From Psychrobacter sp. 28M-43 (lineage in GTDB: Bacteria > Pseudomonadota > Gammaproteobacteria > Pseudomonadales > Moraxellaceae), in assembly GCF_014770435.1 (NCBI RefSeq), contig NZ_CP061739.1:2976001-3040000 (forward strand): 64,000 nucleotides of DNA, read 5' to 3'. Of this stretch, positions 9,128-18,498 are shown one piece after another (positions within the stretch are counted from its first letter, which is position 1; every line of letters begins with the position of its first letter). The position numbers and the translations under genes are program-made. A model generated the notes under the pieces. The model searched no databases, was not told the origin of the DNA, and worked only from the letters and a program-made list of their open reading frames with translations.

Positions 9128-11965
9128 CTAGCCTGCTTCTTTGCTCTCAGCAGCCAGTTGACGTAGTACATAGTGCAATACGCCGCCATGACGCACATAT
9201 TCGCGCTCTTTTGGCGTTTGTAGACCGACATTTACCTCAAAGGTTTCTGCCGTTCCGTCAGCACGTGTAGCCGTAACCGTGGCTGTTTTACTTTCACCAT
9301 TATCTAGCCCCGTGATGCTCAGCACTTCAGAACCATCTAGTTTGTAAGTCTCTGCATTTTGACCGTCTTTAAACGTCAATGGCAGCACACCCATACCGAC
9401 GAGATTCGAACGGTGAATACGCTCAAACGAGCTGGTCAACACCGCTTTTACGCCGAGCAAGATAGTACCTTTGGCTGCCCAGTCACGGCTCGAACCAGAA
9501 CCATACTCTGCCCCGCCCAATACCACTAGCGGACGCTTGTCTTCTTTATACTTCATCGCTGCGTTATAGATAGGCATTTCTTCGCCATCTTGTAGCGTAG
9601 CGCTGTCATCTTTGAAGTAATAGGTATAGCCCCCTTCTTTACCGCCCATCATCGTGTTTTTGATACGGATATTGGCAAAGGTACCACGGGTCATGACTGC
9701 ATCGTTACCACGGCGTGAACCATAGCTGTTGAAGTCTGCTTCCATTACACCGCGCTCTTGCAAGTACTTACCTGCTGGTGAGTCTGGATCGATATTACCT
9801 GCTGGTGAGATATGATCGGTGGTGATTGAATCACCGAACAGACCTAGGATACGCGCGCCTTCGATATCAGGGATACCTTCTGGCTCCATGGTCATACCAT
9901 CAAAGAACGGTGGGTTTTTAATATACGTTGACCCTTCATCCCATGGATACAGTTGGCTATCCGCTGAACTAATTGCGTTCCACGCTGCACTACCGTCAAA
10001 TACTTCGCCGTAGTTTTTGCGGAACATATCGGCATCGATATTATTGGCAATCAGCTCGTTGATCTCTTCTGAAGTCGGCCAGATATCTTTTAGGAATACA
10101 TCATTGCCATCTTGATCCTGTCCGAGCGGATGAGTCGTCAAGTCAATATCAACAGTACCTGCCAATGCATAAGCAACGACCAACGGTGGTGATGCTAAAT
10201 AACTGGCTTTGACATGCGAGTGAATACGACCTTCAAAGTTACGGTTACCAGACAGTACCGCTGCCGCGACTAAGTCGTTTTCTTCAATGCCTTTTTCGAT
10301 CTCTTCTGATAATGGCCCTGAGTTACCGATACAAGTCGTACAACCATACCCTACTAAGTAGAAGCCTGTTTTTTCTAGCTCATCCATTAGATGGGTTTTT
10401 TCTAAATAATCGGTTACGACTTTAGAACCCGGTGCGAGCGATGTCTTAACCCAAGGTTTGGCTTTAAGCCCTTTGGCAGCAGCTTTTTTGGCCACTAGAC
10501 CTGCACCAATCATTACCGCTGGATTTGAAGTATTGGTACAAGAAGTAATGGCGGCAATAACTACCGACCCGTCTCGTAACTTGTGTTGTTTGTCATCGAT
10601 ACTGACATTTGAAAAGACATTGTTTGCTGGCGCATAACCTGCATTGTCATCACTGGTATCAACTTCGATATTCGGTTCAGCCGCTAAGTGTTCAGCTTGC
10701 TCTTGCTCGCCGCCTTCTTGATCAAAGCGTACTTTACCTTCTACTTCTGACTTGCGATCTTTGGTCATTTTCTCTAGCGTTTCACCAAACTTCTCATGCA
10801 TATCAGACAAATTGATACGCTGCTGTGGCAAGTTTGGCCCTGCTAGTGCTGGCTGTACTGACGACAGATCTAGTTCTAGTTTACTTGAATAAGTCGCCGC
10901 AGGTGTATCGGCATCGTGCCATAAGCCTTGCGCCTTAGCGTATTTTTCAACCAGTTCAATCTGCTCTTCGTCACGACCTGATAGACGCAGATAATCAATT
11001 GCCATTTGATCAATTGGGAAAATACCACAAGTCGCACCATACTCTGGTGACATGTTGGCAATGGTAGCGCGATCCGCTAGCGGCATACTATGTAAGCCTT
11101 CGCCATAAAACTCGACGAACTTGCCCACTACGCCATGTGCGCGCAACATCTCAACCACACGTAATACCAAATCGGTCGCCGTGACGCCTTCGGTTAGCTT
11201 ACCTTTTAACTCAAAACCGACTACCTGTGGAATCAGCATCGATGACGGTTGACCCAGCATTGCAGCTTCAGCTTCGATACCGCCCACACCCCAACCAAGT
11301 ACGCCAATACCATTAATCATCGTGGTATGGCTATCTGTACCAAATACTGTATCTGGATAAGCTGTCAGCTCGCCATCAACGTCTGCTGCCATCACGACAC
11401 GGGCTAAATACTCAAGGTTAACCTGATGCACGATACCTGTCGCTGGTGGCACCACGACGAAGTTTTCAAAGGCTTGCTTGCCCCAATGTAAAAACTCATA
11501 GCGCTCATTGTTACGCTTAAATTCAATTTTTTCGTTCAAATCTAGCGCGTCCTCTCGGCCATAAGCATCAACCTGTACAGAGTGATCGACGACCAGCTCA
11601 CTAGGGATAAACGGATTGATCTGCTCAGCCTTACCGCCAAGCTCGACAACTGCATCACGCATCGCCGCCAAATCGACTACTGAAGGTACACCAGTGAAAT
11701 CCTGCAATACCACACGCGCTGGCATAAAAGCGATTTCTTTTGACGCTTCAGCCCCTGCATCCCAGTTGGCAACCGCTTCGATATGGTTTTTACCAACCGA
11801 CTGGCCGCCGTCTTCGTTACGCAATAGGTTTTCTAATACCACTTTCATACAAAATGGTAGTGTCTTGATATGCTCATAAGTTTCGGTCAGCTTTGGTAGG
11901 CTGTAGTAGGCATGTTCCTTGCCAGCAACCGAAAGGGTGTCTTTTACATCAAAAATATCACTCAT
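9128..11965 (-). CDS. acnA: Aconitate hydratase A (AcnA / IRP1 type)
   Basis: This is the TCA-cycle enzyme that isomerises citrate to isocitrate through a 4Fe-4S cluster. Cluster ligands are visible as Cys476 (ITSCTNTSNP), Cys542 and Cys545 (GYGCTTCIGNSG). The substrate-binding swivel domain carries GAEYGSGSSRDWAAKG. I place the start at the ATG at 11965, which has an AAGGA ribosome binding site 7 bp upstream. The frame could extend 12 codons to 12001, but without such a site. At 945 residues it is about 50 longer than E. coli AcnA. The excess is an acidic Glu/Asp/Gln-rich insert at about 388-448, just before the first cluster cysteine. It is a single-gene unit with 296 bp of unannotated, AT-rich upstream DNA. 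Confidence 0.96.
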   Translation of the reverse strand: MSDIFDVKDTLSVAGKEHAYYSLPKLTETYEHIKTLPFCMKVVLENLLRNEDGGQSVGKNHIEAVANWDAGAEASKEIAFMPARVVLQDFTGVPSVVDLAAMRDAVVELGGKAEQINPFIPSELVVDHSVQVDAYGREDALDLNEKIEFKRNNERYEFLHWGKQAFENFVVVPPATGIVHQVNLEYLARVVMAADVDGELTAYPDTVFGTDSHTTMINGIGVLGWGVGGIEAEAAMLGQPSSMLIPQVVGFELKGKLTEGVTATDLVLRVVEMLRAHGVVGKFVEFYGEGLHSMPLADRATIANMSPEYGATCGIFPIDQMAIDYLRLSGRDEEQIELVEKYAKAQGLWHDADTPAATYSSKLELDLSSVQPALAGPNLPQQRINLSDMHEKFGETLEKMTKDRKSEVEGKVRFDQEGGEQEQAEHLAAEPNIEVDTSDDNAGYAPANNVFSNVSIDDKQHKLRDGSVVIAAITSCTNTSNPAVMIGAGLVAKKAAAKGLKAKPWVKTSLAPGSKVVTDYLEKTHLMDELEKTGFYLVGYGCTTCIGNSGPLSEEIEKGIEENDLVAAAVLSGNRNFEGRIHSHVKASYLASPPLVVAYALAGTVDIDLTTHPLGQDQDGNDVFLKDIWPTSEEINELIANNIDADMFRKNYGEVFDGSAAWNAISSADSQLYPWDEGSTYIKNPPFFDGMTMEPEGIPDIEGARILGLFGDSITTDHISPAGNIDPDSPAGKYLQERGVMEADFNSYGSRRGNDAVMTRGTFANIRIKNTMMGGKEGGYTYYFKDDSATLQDGEEMPIYNAAMKYKEDKRPLVVLGGAEYGSGSSRDWAAKGTILLGVKAVLTSSFERIHRSNLVGMGVLPLTFKDGQNAETYKLDGSEVLSITGLDNGESKTATVTATRADGTAETFEVNVGLQTPKEREYVRHGGVLHYVLRQLAAESKEAG

Positions 11966-12261
11966 GATAGCTTCCTTATCGTTGTTATAAATCCTGGACA
12001 TAAATTATTATAAGTTTATGTATGACTGGTGGCTCAATAAATGATTGATCTGTCTTAAATCAATATCGCAGTTTCGCAAAACTGTCTGATATGAGTCAGT
12101 GTTAACAAAAGAGATAATCATATCTGTAGTGATTAACAGAAACTCCCTTTTACCATAACAAACATACAAGGCTTTGTTAACGTCTGGACGTTGTCGAATC
12201 GTGGCACAATCGTAAACGTAACAACGGTTTAGCGAGCTATTGTTAAATGATTTATTCCTAT

Positions 12262-13341
12262 TCAATTTTTATCTTTTTTACGTCGTCCATTGCGGAATAC
12301 GTAGCTGTCCTCATAAAAGCCAGTATCTGCATTTTCTGCCCAAAAATGCGGTACACCTAAGATCGGTAGCGGCGCAAGCTGGCGCGGCTTCACATCGTCA
12401 TTTGATAATAACGTGTCCATATATTCTGCAACCTTGTCATCCAAATAGCTCATACGTTCAGCTAAGGATAAGGTAAAGAATTCTTGTGCAACGTGAATGA
12501 CAATGCTGTGAGCACATAGAGGTTTGCGCGGGTGTACCAACTGCTCAAGCAGGGCATGCCCAAAAATATAGACTGCGGCTTGAGCGCTGTTATCAGGCTG
12601 GGTTGGGTTGTCCCATTTAGCACGTGGTTTCACCAAACTTGCCTGCCAGTCAAAATCAACCAATGCCTCACCGATATTAGCATCAGAAGTCACTAGCACT
12701 GCGCCATTCTCATCAAAGACTGTAATAGTGTCGCGCACACGCCCTCGACGCTCACTAATACCCTGCTTAGCGATTTCTAGCATATGGTAGTAATTGAGCA
12801 TAGCTTTAGTCTTCGGAAAGGTCAGCCAAATACTGCCGTTAAACAAATCATGCAAATTATCACGCGTCGGGATGTTGCCAGTTGTGCCGATGAAATGCTC
12901 ATAAGCCTCCCCTTCAGGCAATGCATTTTGAGAGACGAATTGTAGCGTCTGAGATTTGTGGTCATGAGCAGGTTTGGTATGCGGTAACGGCTGCTCTAAA
13001 TGATTGGCCTGCTGCGTTATCGCTGTTTTTAAGACTTTGGCAATCGTGTCAGGCGTATTGATGTCAGAAGCATTTATATCGTGCTCATCTATGCTTTTCA
13101 CATTATCCAAACTTTCTGAATCACCCAAATTACTTAAACTATCCAAGCTATTTCTCTGTGATTTCGAGCGACTAAGGTGTTCAATCGTGTTGCTGACATA
13201 ACTCAATTGAGTAATATGAGACAGCCAGGGCGCTTGCCAATCAATGGCAGCAAAGCTGTGATCAAGCTGACCTTCTACTACAGGTAGCTGCTTAGTATGA
13301 GTAACGGAGTTAAGTGTGGCGGGTAAATCACTGGCAGGCAT
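12262..13341 (-). CDS. DUF3025 domain protein
   Basis: The C-terminal two thirds match DUF3025, a proteobacterial family without known function. Visible features are PTRDNLHDLFNGSIWLTFPK at about 157-176, a FDENGAVLVTSD strand, an AHALLEQL-like segment (FGHALLEQLVHP), and the closing PLPILGVPHFWAEN...FYEDSYVFR. The N-terminal ~130 residues are low-complexity, rich in Ser, Asp, Asn and Leu (SLDSLSNLGDSESLDN), and look disordered. There is no signal peptide or membrane helix. It sits upstream of acnA on the same strand with a 296-bp gap, so a joint transcript is unlikely. The start at 13341 lacks a strong ribosome binding site. Confidence 0.82.
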   Translation of the reverse strand: MPASDLPATLNSVTHTKQLPVVEGQLDHSFAAIDWQAPWLSHITQLSYVSNTIEHLSRSKSQRNSLDSLSNLGDSESLDNVKSIDEHDINASDINTPDTIAKVLKTAITQQANHLEQPLPHTKPAHDHKSQTLQFVSQNALPEGEAYEHFIGTTGNIPTRDNLHDLFNGSIWLTFPKTKAMLNYYHMLEIAKQGISERRGRVRDTITVFDENGAVLVTSDANIGEALVDFDWQASLVKPRAKWDNPTQPDNSAQAAVYIFGHALLEQLVHPRKPLCAHSIVIHVAQEFFTLSLAERMSYLDDKVAEYMDTLLSNDDVKPRQLAPLPILGVPHFWAENADTGFYEDSYVFRNGRRKKDKN

Positions 13342-13467
13342 AGAAGCTCTCTCTTACAGGCTATCTCTATTAGACGTATGGACGGTCTATGGTATCATGG
13401 TGCGCTTTTTTACTGCTAGATACGCCGCTCGAAAGGACTTTTTGAGCGCTATGGATGAATGAGTTTT

Positions 13468-14184
13468 ATGGCAAATTTTAATACCCACTTAAATGTCGCC
13501 TTTATGGTCAGCGGCACACTGAGTTTGACGGTTTATAAAGCTGGATTGATTGATGATTCAGGATTTTTGGTGTGTGTGGCGCTTGGTACTATCGGTGGGT
13601 TGCTGCCAGACTTGGATTCTGATAATTCAACACCGATTAAGCTCGGTTTTAATATCACCTCGTTTATATTTGCCTTTGGTCTGGTCATGCATTGGCGTAG
13701 TGATTTGAGCTTACTGGCACTAATAGTATTGTGGCTGGCAGGCTACGGTTTTATGCGTTATGTCGTTTTTCATATTTTTACTACTATGACGGTGCATCGC
13801 GGCGTCATCCACTCTGTGCCGTATATGGCACTACTGGGATTGGGTCTGACGTGCCTAAGTTATTATGGCTTGCACCTACCACTGACGACCAGTTGGTTTT
13901 ATGGGCTGTTTTTATTTGGTGGCGCGATGGTGCATTTGTCATTGGACGAGCTGTATAGCGTCAATTTGTCCAATATGAAAATGAAACGTTCATCGGGCAC
14001 GGCAATGAAGTTTTATCAGCCAAAAGACAAATGGTGGTATCTGCTCTTATATACTATCCTTGCACTACTGGTATACGCCGCCCCACCTTTTGAGATGTTT
14101 TGGTCACGATTAAGTGATCCTTCTGCATGGGCGCAGCTCAAAGTCGGCATATTGCCAGAATTAATAAAAAGAATGCTGCAATAA
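13468..14184 (+). CDS. YdjM-type membrane protein (DUF457, putative metal-dependent hydrolase)
   Basis: The N terminus MANFNTHLNVAFMVSG is typical of the YdjM/DUF457 family, predicted metal-dependent membrane hydrolases; E. coli YdjM is LexA-regulated. Conserved charged residues inside hydrophobic stretches are seen in LLPDLDSDNS (about 49-58) and HRGVIHSVPYMALLG (about 111-125). These are the His/Asp positions expected to bind metal. Five or six membrane helices are likely. I prefer the ATG at 13468 over 13459 because a GGATGA motif lies 9 bp upstream of it and it restores the family's usual start. I see no LexA box in front. The substrate is unknown. Confidence 0.85.
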   Translation: MANFNTHLNVAFMVSGTLSLTVYKAGLIDDSGFLVCVALGTIGGLLPDLDSDNSTPIKLGFNITSFIFAFGLVMHWRSDLSLLALIVLWLAGYGFMRYVVFHIFTTMTVHRGVIHSVPYMALLGLGLTCLSYYGLHLPLTTSWFYGLFLFGGAMVHLSLDELYSVNLSNMKMKRSSGTAMKFYQPKDKWWYLLLYTILALLVYAAPPFEMFWSRLSDPSAWAQLKVGILPELIKRMLQ

Positions 14185-14243
14185 AATTATCAAAAGACCA
14201 CTGAGCCTAAACGAATAGGCCCAAACAAAAATTAGAGTAAAAC

Positions 14244-14834
14244 ATGCAATCTTACCCAGATACTTGCCCTTGCCAAATCAATCCAACAGCAGAGACGGTA
14301 GACGCTCCACTATCCTATCAAGACTGCTGCCAGCCTTATCATGATGCTTTTTATAATGGTGCTTTTTATAATGATGAGGCTGACAAAGCAGATGGTATAA
14401 AAGCGGAGACAGCCGAACGGCTTATGCGTACGCGCTATAGTGCCTTTGTGCTCATAAAACCAGAGTATATCGTCAAGACCACAGTGCCTGCTCAGCAAGC
14501 ATTACTTGATGTTGTAGCGATTGAAAGTTGGGCAAAAGAGACGGATTGGGCAGGACTAGAGATTGTAGAGCACACGCCAAAGCTGGGTAAATGTCATGCA
14601 CAGGTTGAATTTAAAGCTTATTTTAAAAGCGCTGAGGAAACATCAGGTGGTTTAGCAGAAAAAATACAGGTGCATCATGAACTTTCTACTTTCGTAAAGG
14701 TAAAAAGCAAAGCTAATCAAGATGCGCGCTGGTACTTTTTAGACCCGACGGTTGCGATGACTGTCAGCCAAAAGCAACCGTGCATTTGTGGGTCGGGTGA
14801 AAAGTTTAAACGGTGTTGTGGAAGTTATATTTAA
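14244..14834 (+). CDS. YchJ-family protein with C-terminal SEC-C zinc motif
   Basis: The protein has the UPF0225/YchJ arrangement. An N-terminal Cys-rich part (CPCQ...DCCQPYH) is followed by RLMRTRYSAFVL and an NTF2-like core. The end is a SEC-C motif, QPCICGSGEKFKRCCG, which binds zinc in SecA and related proteins. At 196 residues it is longer than the usual ~150. Part of the excess is an in-frame 15-bp tandem duplication at 14346-14375 coding AFYNG/AFYND. It follows the YdjM-type gene by 59 bp on the same strand and may be co-transcribed. The biological role of the family is not established. Confidence 0.88.
   Translation: MQSYPDTCPCQINPTAETVDAPLSYQDCCQPYHDAFYNGAFYNDEADKADGIKAETAERLMRTRYSAFVLIKPEYIVKTTVPAQQALLDVVAIESWAKETDWAGLEIVEHTPKLGKCHAQVEFKAYFKSAEETSGGLAEKIQVHHELSTFVKVKSKANQDARWYFLDPTVAMTVSQKQPCICGSGEKFKRCCGSYI
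14346..14375 (+). repeat. 15-bp in-frame tandem duplication
   Basis: GCTTTTTATAATGGT (14346-14360) is followed at once by GCTTTTTATAATGAT (14361-14375), one base different. It lies inside the YchJ-type gene and keeps the frame. Confidence 0.9.
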
Positions 14835-14858
14835 ACAATTTTAGTTATTTATCGTTCC

Positions 14859-15779
14859 CTAAACACTCGCTCCAACGGCTCGTGCAATTGCAATCCCTTC
14901 ATCAACCGTCAAAAACTTGCGCTGGCTCGGGCTGTCTTTATAAATGACATCACCATCTTGAAAGATTAAGCATTCATTGACCGCCAACTGCTGCCACTTC
15001 TCGTTTTCAGTCAATGGCACGGTGACTAAAATAGTGACTTTATCTGTATCTGTAGTCACATCACCAAAGTTAATCGCCATATCATCATCAGCGAGTTTCG
15101 CTTCACCAAATGGCGCTTTGCGCGTGAGATAAAACAGTAAGCTACCTGCATAAGCCAGTTGCCACCTGCCATTCGATATTAAGCAGTTAAACAACCCATT
15201 GGCAGAGAGATAACGACATTGCGTAGTCAAAAAATTAAACAACGTTTTGTCATCAGGACGCGATTTAAAGCTGCTTTTTAGACGATTGACCAAATAGCAG
15301 AATGCCATTTCAGAATCAGTTGAACCAACTGGCTGACAATGTGAGGCATTGCCATTGTCTTGTAAGCGCTGACAGCGTTTGATAAATTCGCTATTCATCT
15401 GTCCATTATGCGCAAACACCCACTGCTCGCCCCATACTTCACGGACGAATGGATGGGTGTTTGCCAAGCAGTTCTGCCCTTGCGTCGCTTTACGGATATG
15501 CGCAATGACATTCATGGCTTTGATTGGATAATTGTTAACCAAATCAGCGACTGGCGACAGATGGCTTGGACGATTGTCATGAAACAAACGCAGACCCGTT
15601 GAGTCATTTGCCGTCTCATCGTTGGTTTTGTCATTATTGCTGCATTCGCTGCGCTCAAAAAAGGCAATACCAAAGCCATCTTCATGACTGTCCGTCATCC
15701 CGCCGCGCTTGCGAAACCCTGCAAAGCTAAAGCCAATATCCGTTGGGGTATTACAGTTCATTCCTAAGAGTTGACACAT
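14859..15779 (-). CDS. Class II glutamine amidotransferase, YafJ type
   Basis: The N terminus MCQLLGMNCN exposes Cys2, the catalytic nucleophile of N-terminal-nucleophile amidotransferases. GFGIAFFE, IAHIRKAT and FAHNGQMN follow, all hallmarks of the YafJ/GATase_4 group. The length of 306 residues fits the family. It would release ammonia from glutamine; the acceptor substrate of YafJ-like proteins is not firmly known. The DUF2007 gene ends immediately before its start codon (no gap), and thrB lies upstream on the same strand, so the three probably form an operon. A stretch of about 8 Asn/Asp/Thr residues near position 55 is a minor insertion. Confidence 0.9.
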   Translation of the reverse strand: MCQLLGMNCNTPTDIGFSFAGFRKRGGMTDSHEDGFGIAFFERSECSNNDKTNDETANDSTGLRLFHDNRPSHLSPVADLVNNYPIKAMNVIAHIRKATQGQNCLANTHPFVREVWGEQWVFAHNGQMNSEFIKRCQRLQDNGNASHCQPVGSTDSEMAFCYLVNRLKSSFKSRPDDKTLFNFLTTQCRYLSANGLFNCLISNGRWQLAYAGSLLFYLTRKAPFGEAKLADDDMAINFGDVTTDTDKVTILVTVPLTENEKWQQLAVNECLIFQDGDVIYKDSPSQRKFLTVDEGIAIARAVGASV

Positions 15780-16109
15780 TTAATCGTTACCGCCGTTATT
15801 GTCGTTTATCATCGAGTTACCTTGAGGAGTGTTGCTTTGAGCGGCAGACAGCGCATCAAAGTCAGCATCACTCATTTCATCTAGTAAGGCGGCACCATCA
15901 GTTGGGATGGTATCCAAAATGCGCTGAGCTTCTGCCAGATCTGCATTTTCTACCCAGAGAACGATACCCGAGTTCATCCCAGGGATAGCGCTTAGCGGCT
16001 GCAAGGACACGGTGATGCCATTATTACGTAGTAGGTTGGCGTGTAGCTCACCTTGCATATTGGTATCGTAGCGCGCCAGTTTGTGCCAGTTATCAACTTG
16101 ATCGGTCAT
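15780..16109 (-). CDS. DUF2007 family protein
   Basis: A small 109-residue protein. The core matches DUF2007, a ferredoxin-like fold annotated as putative signal-transducing: LARYDTNMQGELHANLLRNNGI followed by GIVLWVENADLAEAQRIL. The C-terminal ~35 residues are polar and probably flexible. The stop codon directly abuts the start of the YafJ-type gene, so translation is likely coupled. No enzymatic motif is seen. Confidence 0.82.
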   Translation of the reverse strand: MTDQVDNWHKLARYDTNMQGELHANLLRNNGITVSLQPLSAIPGMNSGIVLWVENADLAEAQRILDTIPTDGAALLDEMSDADFDALSAAQSNTPQGNSMINDNNGGND

Positions 16110-16181
16110 GGGGTCGCCTCTAAGGTTTCGGTGCTAAAATTAGTACTAGCATTGGTACTAGAATAAATGAATAGGCAATGC

Positions 16182-17345
16182 TTAAGACAATTGATCTAGC
16201 GTATATTCTTTGATTGCAAACTCACTACTGTTTAATGTTTCCTGCGCTTGCTCAGCTTGCGTGATACTGCTAAACACGCCGACTATTTGATTATCTGGTT
16301 TGCTTAATAATACGAATACGGTATTTTGCGACTTTTCAACATGCGCCCAATGATAAGCAGCCAGACGTTTCATCAAGTCAGGGTTTTTGACCATGATGTT
16401 ATCACCCGTACGGCCTTCGGTACGATTGTAGTGAATCACGTTTAGGCGTAATAACCAGAATATCACCGCGGCTTTTGCCAGCATAACAGGTAGTGCACGG
16501 TTTTCGTCGTTATTTAGCGGACGGATCGATTCATAACCTTGTAAGAACGCCGCCATTTTGCTCCGGTCAAAGTTAACGGATTCGCCTTGTTCTGCAACGC
16601 CCCACGTGGTACAAAAATCATTGATAGTAATCGCAATATCCATCACGTAATGCTCGACACTGACTTCGGTGAAGTCCAATAAACCTGTCAAACGCGCTTC
16701 GCCTTTTTGTAGATTCCATAAGGTATTGTCGGCGAACATGTCTAAATGGCATAAGCCTTTTGGCAAGGTTGCCAGTGGCAATTCTGAATAAGAGCGCCAG
16801 ATATCGCTCATCAGCTTGGCTTCGTCACCTGGCATGAACTGCATTTCACGGTCGCGCACATCTGCCCATGGGTACAAAGGCACTCCGTACTGCTCACTTG
16901 GCTGCAATGCTTGTAGCGTTTCATGCAGCATGGCTAATGCCGCGCCAATGTCATGACACATCGCTTGCGTGGTTTGATCCGGATGTGAGCCCGCTAAGCA
17001 TGGCACTAGCGTAATCGCTTTGTCTTCATAGTGGATGACATAGCGCTTATCATCGCCATCCGTTTGCGAACTATTTGATTCAACAACGGCTAGCGGCGCG
17101 GCGACTGGTAGCTTGCCATTTAATTGATTAAGAATAACGGCCATTTTTTCGATATCAGCAGGCGGACGTTCTTCAAATAAAGTAAATACGTAAGAGTATG
17201 TGCCGTCTACATCGTCAGTCGTTTGAATAAACCAGTTTGAGTTTTTAATACCTTGAGTGATCGGAATCGCGCGGGCAAACGACACGCCAAAGCTTTGGCA
17301 AAAGGCGGCAAACTGATCATCGGTTAACTGGGTATAGACGGACAT
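16182..17345 (-). CDS. thrB: Homoserine kinase, ThrB type II (APH fold), with C-terminal extension
   Basis: This enzyme phosphorylates homoserine on the way to threonine. It belongs to the aminoglycoside-phosphotransferase-like homoserine kinases found in Pseudomonas and Acinetobacter, not the GHMP type of E. coli. Visible are ITQGIKNSNWFI in the N lobe, the catalytic loop LCHLDMFADNTLW and the metal-binding LLDFTEV. The family is usually about 315-320 residues and this protein has 387. The last ~51 residues (VFVLLSKPDNQIVGVFSS... to the end) look like a separate small alpha/beta module, and short inserts in the N lobe add the rest. The DUF2007 gene follows 72 bp downstream. hisF is divergent. 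Confidence 0.9.
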   Translation of the reverse strand: MSVYTQLTDDQFAAFCQSFGVSFARAIPITQGIKNSNWFIQTTDDVDGTYSYVFTLFEERPPADIEKMAVILNQLNGKLPVAAPLAVVESNSSQTDGDDKRYVIHYEDKAITLVPCLAGSHPDQTTQAMCHDIGAALAMLHETLQALQPSEQYGVPLYPWADVRDREMQFMPGDEAKLMSDIWRSYSELPLATLPKGLCHLDMFADNTLWNLQKGEARLTGLLDFTEVSVEHYVMDIAITINDFCTTWGVAEQGESVNFDRSKMAAFLQGYESIRPLNNDENRALPVMLAKAAVIFWLLRLNVIHYNRTEGRTGDNIMVKNPDLMKRLAAYHWAHVEKSQNTVFVLLSKPDNQIVGVFSSITQAEQAQETLNSSEFAIKEYTLDQLS

Positions 17346-17530
17346 GACATCTCACTTATAGCAATTGGATAAGAAGTTAAATAGGATAAATTTATGCGGT
17401 AATAACAGCAATTGTACCGCGCATGATAAAACTATGGTGAAAAGCGTAATAATCTTGCGAAAACCTGCCTGAAATAGCAGTGATTTTGCTAGACTAGCGC
17501 CTATGAATTGATTATAAGGTGAAAGACCCT

Positions 17531-18313
17531 ATGTTAGCAAAGCGTATCATTCCTTGCTTGGACGTAGACAATGGCCGCGTGGTCAAAGGCGTACAATTTG
17601 TCGATATAAAAGACGCAGGCGATCCTGTCGAAGTAGCCAAACGCTACAACGAACAGGGCGCTGATGAGATTACTTTTTTGGATATTACTGCGACCAATGA
17701 TGAGCGCGATACCACTTATCATACTGTTGAGCGCATGGCAGAAACGGTATTCGTTCCGCTGACTGTTGGCGGCGGCGTAAGAAAAATCGCTGATATCCGC
17801 AATTTGCTCAATGCTGGCGCGGATAAAGTGGCGATTAACTCAGCAGCCGTATTTACGCCAGAGTTCGTTGGTGAAGCCGCGCAGAAATTTGGTAATCAGT
17901 GTATCGTCGTTGCTATCGATGCCAAACGCGTCGCTGATATCAACGTCGATGGTATTGCCGTACCACGTTGGGAGATTTTTACTCATGGTGGCCGTAAGCC
18001 AACGGGTATCGATGCCGTTGCTTGGGCGAGCAAAATGGCAGAGCTAGGCGCTGGTGAACTACTGGTCACCTCGATGGACGGTGATGGCACCAAAAAAGGC
18101 TACGACTTGGCGCTGATGCAGCAAATTACGAGCCGCGTTAATGTACCAGTTATCGCATCAGGCGGCGTTGGTAACCTACAACATTTGGCAGAAGGTGTAC
18201 TGGAAGGCGGCGTCGATGCCGTACTTGCCGCCAGTATTTTTCACTTCGGTGAGTACACGGTATTGGAAGCCAAAGAGTATATGGCAGCGCAAGGAATACA
18301 GATGCGTCTTTAG
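17531..18313 (+). CDS. hisF: Imidazole glycerol phosphate synthase subunit HisF
   Basis: HisF is the cyclase half of IGP synthase in histidine biosynthesis. It uses ammonia delivered by HisH to turn PRFAR into IGP and AICAR. The (beta/alpha)8 barrel is complete at 260 residues. Catalytic Asp11 (IPCLDVD) and Asp130 (VVAIDAKR) are in place, as are the phosphate-binding TVGGG and ASGGVG segments. I start at the ATG at 17531, which has AAGGTGA at 17516-17522 at good distance and gives the family's [11 protein letters not shown] start. An upstream in-frame GTG at 17519 falls inside that ribosome binding site. No other his genes are nearby. Confidence 0.97.
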   Translation: MLAKRIIPCLDVDNGRVVKGVQFVDIKDAGDPVEVAKRYNEQGADEITFLDITATNDERDTTYHTVERMAETVFVPLTVGGGVRKIADIRNLLNAGADKVAINSAAVFTPEFVGEAAQKFGNQCIVVAIDAKRVADINVDGIAVPRWEIFTHGGRKPTGIDAVAWASKMAELGAGELLVTSMDGDGTKKGYDLALMQQITSRVNVPVIASGGVGNLQHLAEGVLEGGVDAVLAASIFHFGEYTVLEAKEYMAAQGIQMRL

Positions 18314-18498
18314 CACGCTCGTAATATACAAATAAAACCCAAAAAAATGCTATCATAGCGCTAACCATTTATTTTCGTTCAATTAACTAGGGCAACGCCA
18401 AAATAATAGGCGACCGAGTCGATTGAACGCATCAGACTATTTAGCTACTTATTGACGCCTATATTTCAATTGAACGCTTATTAAGCAAAGGATTTTTT
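18314..18498 (+). other. ribH leader with inverted repeats
   Basis: The 185 bp between hisF and ribH contain CGTTCAATT at 18376-18384 and its complement as ATTGAACG at 18422-18429 and AATTGAACG at 18468-18476. A small CGCC/GGCG hairpin lies between them. The first copy can pair with either later copy, so two alternative stems are possible in the ribH 5' leader. I find no match to the FMN (RFN) riboswitch. Confidence 0.4.

Noticed and set aside
12008..12265. 85-codon minus-strand frame between the DUF3025 gene and acnA
   Set aside because: TTG start overlapping the previous stop, no ribosome binding site, and composition unlike the neighbouring proteins.
18314..18498. FMN riboswitch upstream of ribH
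   Set aside because: The conserved RFN elements (AGGATC..., GGTGAAATTCC-like blocks) are absent.
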